Shown here: positions 61,903-64,000 of the stretch, piece by piece
Layout of the letters: the number at the start of each line of letters is the position of its first letter
Numbering within the stretch: the first letter of the stretch is position 1
Origin: Staphylococcus condimenti
Lineage (GTDB): Bacteria; Bacillota; Bacilli; Staphylococcales; Staphylococcaceae
Direction of reading: 5' to 3'
DNA length: 64,000 bases
Assembly: GCF_001618885.1 (NCBI RefSeq)
Contig: NZ_CP015114.1
Span: forward strand, 1,612,001 to 1,676,000
The notes under the pieces: model-generated
Told to the model about the DNA's origin: nothing
The model's input: only the letters and a program-made list of their open reading frames with translations
The model's database searches: none
Program-made: the position numbers and the translations under genes

Positions 61903-62784
61903 ATGGAAGAAAATTTGAAAGGATTATATGCTGCATTACTTGTACCATTTGATGAAAATGGACAGGTCAAAGAAGAGGGATTAAAAGCAATTGCAAAGAA
62001 TGCCATCGAAAACGAAGAATTAGATGGTTTATATGTTAATGGTAGTTCTGGAGAGAACTTTTTAATTAATACAGAACAGAAAAAACAAATTTTTAAAATT
62101 GCTAAAGATGCAGTCGGAGACGATGTGAAAATGATTGCTCAAATCGGATCGCTCGATTTAAATGAAGCAATTGAGTTGGGTAAATATGCAACTGAATTAG
62201 GCTATGATGCACTTTCAGCTGTGACACCGTTTTATTATCCATTGTCATTCGAGGAAATTAAACAATACTATTTCGATTTGATTGAAGCAACACAAAACAA
62301 AATGATTATTTATTCAATTCCTGATTTGACAGGTGTAAATATCGATGTTGATCAATTTGGAGAACTCTTCAATCACGAAAAGATTATCGGTGTGAAATAT
62401 ACTGCACCTAATTTCTTCTTATTAGAACGTCTGCGTAAAGCATATCCAGATAAGCTGATTTTCTCAGGTTTTGATGAAATGTTGATTCAAGCAGTCATTT
62501 CAGGTGTAGACGGAGCTATTGGTTCTACTTATAACGTCAATGGGAAACGTGCACGCCAAATTTTTGAACTTGCACAACAAGGCAAAGTTGATGAAGCATA
62601 TCAAGTTCAGCATGAAACAAATGATATTATTACTAAAGTTTTAGAATTAGGACTTTATCCAACATTAAAAGAAATCTTAAAATACCGTGGCATCGATAGT
62701 GGATTACCGAAACGCCCATTCGCGCCATTCAACGAAGAGAACAGAGCAGCTTTAGATGAATTAGTAAATAAATACAATTTGTAA
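61903..62784 (+). CDS. nanA: NanA, N-acetylneuraminate lyase
   Basis: 293 residues from ATG 61903 (GGAGG 7 nt upstream), the S. aureus length. A class I aldolase splitting sialic acid to ManNAc and pyruvate. [14 protein letters not shown] is the lyase signature (GS/TxGE), [14 protein letters not shown] carries the Tyr, and [10 protein letters not shown] carries the Schiff-base Lys (about residue 165). Upstream of nanT by 29 nt and probably cotranscribed. Confidence 0.92.
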   Translation: MEENLKGLYAALLVPFDENGQVKEEGLKAIAKNAIENEELDGLYVNGSSGENFLINTEQKKQIFKIAKDAVGDDVKMIAQIGSLDLNEAIELGKYATELGYDALSAVTPFYYPLSFEEIKQYYFDLIEATQNKMIIYSIPDLTGVNIDVDQFGELFNHEKIIGVKYTAPNFFLLERLRKAYPDKLIFSGFDEMLIQAVISGVDGAIGSTYNVNGKRARQIFELAQQGKVDEAYQVQHETNDIITKVLELGLYPTLKEILKYRGIDSGLPKRPFAPFNEENRAALDELVNKYNL

Positions 62785-62813
62785 AATAGAATATTGTTTA
62801 AGGGGTGTTGTTT

Positions 62814-64000
62814 ATGCAACAGGTTGGTTTTGGCGCATGGAACTGGGTAGCGGTTATTTTGTATCTTGTAGTGATGCTTTTAGTCGGTGCTTATTTTACC
62901 AAACGTGCGAGTCAAAGCACAGATAGTTTCTTCACAGCAAGCGGACGCCTTCCTTCATGGGCAATTGGTTTCTCAATTTATGCTACGACATTAAGTGCGA
63001 TTACGTTTATGTCGACACCAGAGAAAGCATTTTTGACAGATTGGTCTTATATTGCCGGAAACATCGCGATTGTGGCGATTATTCCATTACTTATCGCATT
63101 TTACGTGCCATTCTTTAAAAAATTAAAGGTGACATCAGCATATGAATACTTAGAAGCACGTTTTGGGCCAAGTGTACGTGTAATCGGATCATTATTATTT
63201 GTTATTTTCCACTTAGGCCGTATTGCCATTGTTATCTATTTACCGACATTAGCGATTACAGCGGTGTCTGATATCAATCCATATTTAGTAGCGAGTTTAG
63301 TGGGTATCTTATGTATCCTTTATACTTTCTTAGGCGGATTTGAAGGCGTAGTATGGAGTGACTTTATACAAGGTGTTATTTTATTAGGAGGCGCTTTGAT
63401 GATTATCATCATCGGAGCTATGGAAATCAAAGGTGGTTTTGGGACAATCACACATGATGCGATTGCGAATAAAAAATTACTGAGTGCAGATAACTGGAAG
63501 TTGAATTCTGCAGCTGCAGCACTTCCAATTATTTTCCTGGGAAATATTTTTAATAACTTACATCAATATACAGCCAGTCAAGATGTAGTACAACGTTACC
63601 AAGCATCAGACTCTATTGATGAAACTAAGAAATCACTATGGATTAATGGTTTGTTAGCTTTAATCTCAGCACCAATTTTCTACGGTATGGGTACAATGAT
63701 GTATTCATTCTACAAACATTCAGAATCACTTCCTGAAGGATTTAATACTTCTTCAGTTGTACCTTATTTCATTTTGACAGAAATGCCTCCGTTTGTAGGC
63801 GGATTGTTAATCGCAGCAATCTTTGCAGCAGCACAATCTACAATTTCTTCAAGTCTGAACTCGATTTCAGCTTGTATATCTGAAGATATTAAAGATCGTT
63901 TCTTCGGAAAAGGAAAAGATGCGAAGAGCGAAGTACGCTTTGCGAGAATTACAATTGTGATTGCAGGATTATTAAGTTATTGTATCGCAATTTACTTAAT
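62814..64000 (+). CDS. nanT: NanT, sodium:solute symporter for sialic acid (partial)
   Basis: Runs off the window after 395 codons. Begins MQQVGFGAWNWVAVILYLVV, then sodium:solute symporter (SSS) family features: repeated hydrophobic helices, GRLPSWAIGFSIYATTLSAITFMSTP in the substrate/Na+ region, and AAQSTISSSLNSISA in a later helix. A membrane transporter beside nanA is the sialic acid importer in S. aureus, so the same role is expected. AAGGGG lies about 11 nt upstream. Confidence 0.88.
   Translation, partial: MQQVGFGAWNWVAVILYLVVMLLVGAYFTKRASQSTDSFFTASGRLPSWAIGFSIYATTLSAITFMSTPEKAFLTDWSYIAGNIAIVAIIPLLIAFYVPFFKKLKVTSAYEYLEARFGPSVRVIGSLLFVIFHLGRIAIVIYLPTLAITAVSDINPYLVASLVGILCILYTFLGGFEGVVWSDFIQGVILLGGALMIIIIGAMEIKGGFGTITHDAIANKKLLSADNWKLNSAAAALPIIFLGNIFNNLHQYTASQDVVQRYQASDSIDETKKSLWINGLLALISAPIFYGMGTMMYSFYKHSESLPEGFNTSSVVPYFILTEMPPFVGGLLIAAIFAAAQSTISSSLNSISACISEDIKDRFFGKGKDAKSEVRFARITIVIAGLLSYCIAIYL

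Overview
The window is low-GC Firmicutes DNA and almost certainly chromosomal Staphylococcus. It carries an icaADBC polysaccharide intercellular adhesin operon, two YSIRK-signal secreted proteins (an LPETG-anchored adhesin and a pre-pro-lipase), IsaB-family antigens, TagF/TarL-like teichoic acid polymerases, and staphylococcal-style rbs, fad and nan catabolic clusters. Gene content suggests a coagulase-negative species, perhaps of the simulans/carnosus group, but the species call is inference. No rRNA, tRNA, CRISPR array, insertion sequence or prophage was seen.

Layout. 1-4.1 kb: a YhgE/Pip membrane protein with a MarR regulator, then a DUF805 membrane protein. 4.2-8.8 kb: a 1098-residue protein fusing a Mur-ligase-like module, a degenerate D-Ala-D-Ala carboxypeptidase-like module and a CapA-like module, followed 15 nt later by a PD-(D/E)XK nuclease-like protein. 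8.9-12.3 kb (minus): icaADBC, with no icaR beside it and an 850-base gene-free leader. 13.2-15.5 kb (minus): a DASS anion symporter and an SDR oxidoreductase. 15.9-18.5 kb (minus): a large MSCRAMM-like adhesin with ten 27-residue repeats resembling fibronectin-binding repeats. 18.9-22.5 kb: a two-gene ABC exporter behind a clear promoter and operator palindrome. 22.7-24.8 kb: three tandem IsaB-like secreted antigens with two decayed copies between them. 25.1-27.4 kb: a zinc-ribbon PrsW-like membrane protease overlapping a second zinc-ribbon membrane protein. 28.2-31.6 kb: rbsR-rbsU-rbsD-rbsK with a strong operator and a cre site. 32.3-40.2 kb (minus): fadXDEBA for fatty acid breakdown, with two cre-like sites.

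40.5-45.7 kb: a small membrane protein and two glycerophosphotransferase-family polymerases. 45.9-50.4 kb: a short UvrA paralogue, a LysE exporter, a histidine phosphatase and a small LPETG protein. 50.5-52.8 kb: DUF896, a luciferase-like oxidoreductase and an HSP31/PfpI protein with a sigma-B-like promoter. 53.1-57.7 kb: the lipase, an unlisted 21-codon amphipathic peptide gene, and two tandem CorA-family transporters, the first of which has GMG instead of the signature GMN. 57.7-64.0 kb: a membrane-anchored protein and the sialic acid cluster (nagB-nanE, nanR, nanK, nanA, nanT; nanT runs off the end).

Functional links. The window is rich in envelope and surface functions (PIA, adhesin, IsaB antigens, lipase, teichoic acid polymerases) and in scavenging of host carbon sources (lipids through lipase and fad; sialic acid through nan; ribose through rbs). 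CcpA-type cre sites sit in all three catabolic clusters, suggesting shared carbon catabolite control. The most unusual items are the tripartite Mur/S11/CapA fusion, the 21-codon peptide with a possible SD-sequestering structure before the GMG CorA paralogue, and the decaying IsaB array.
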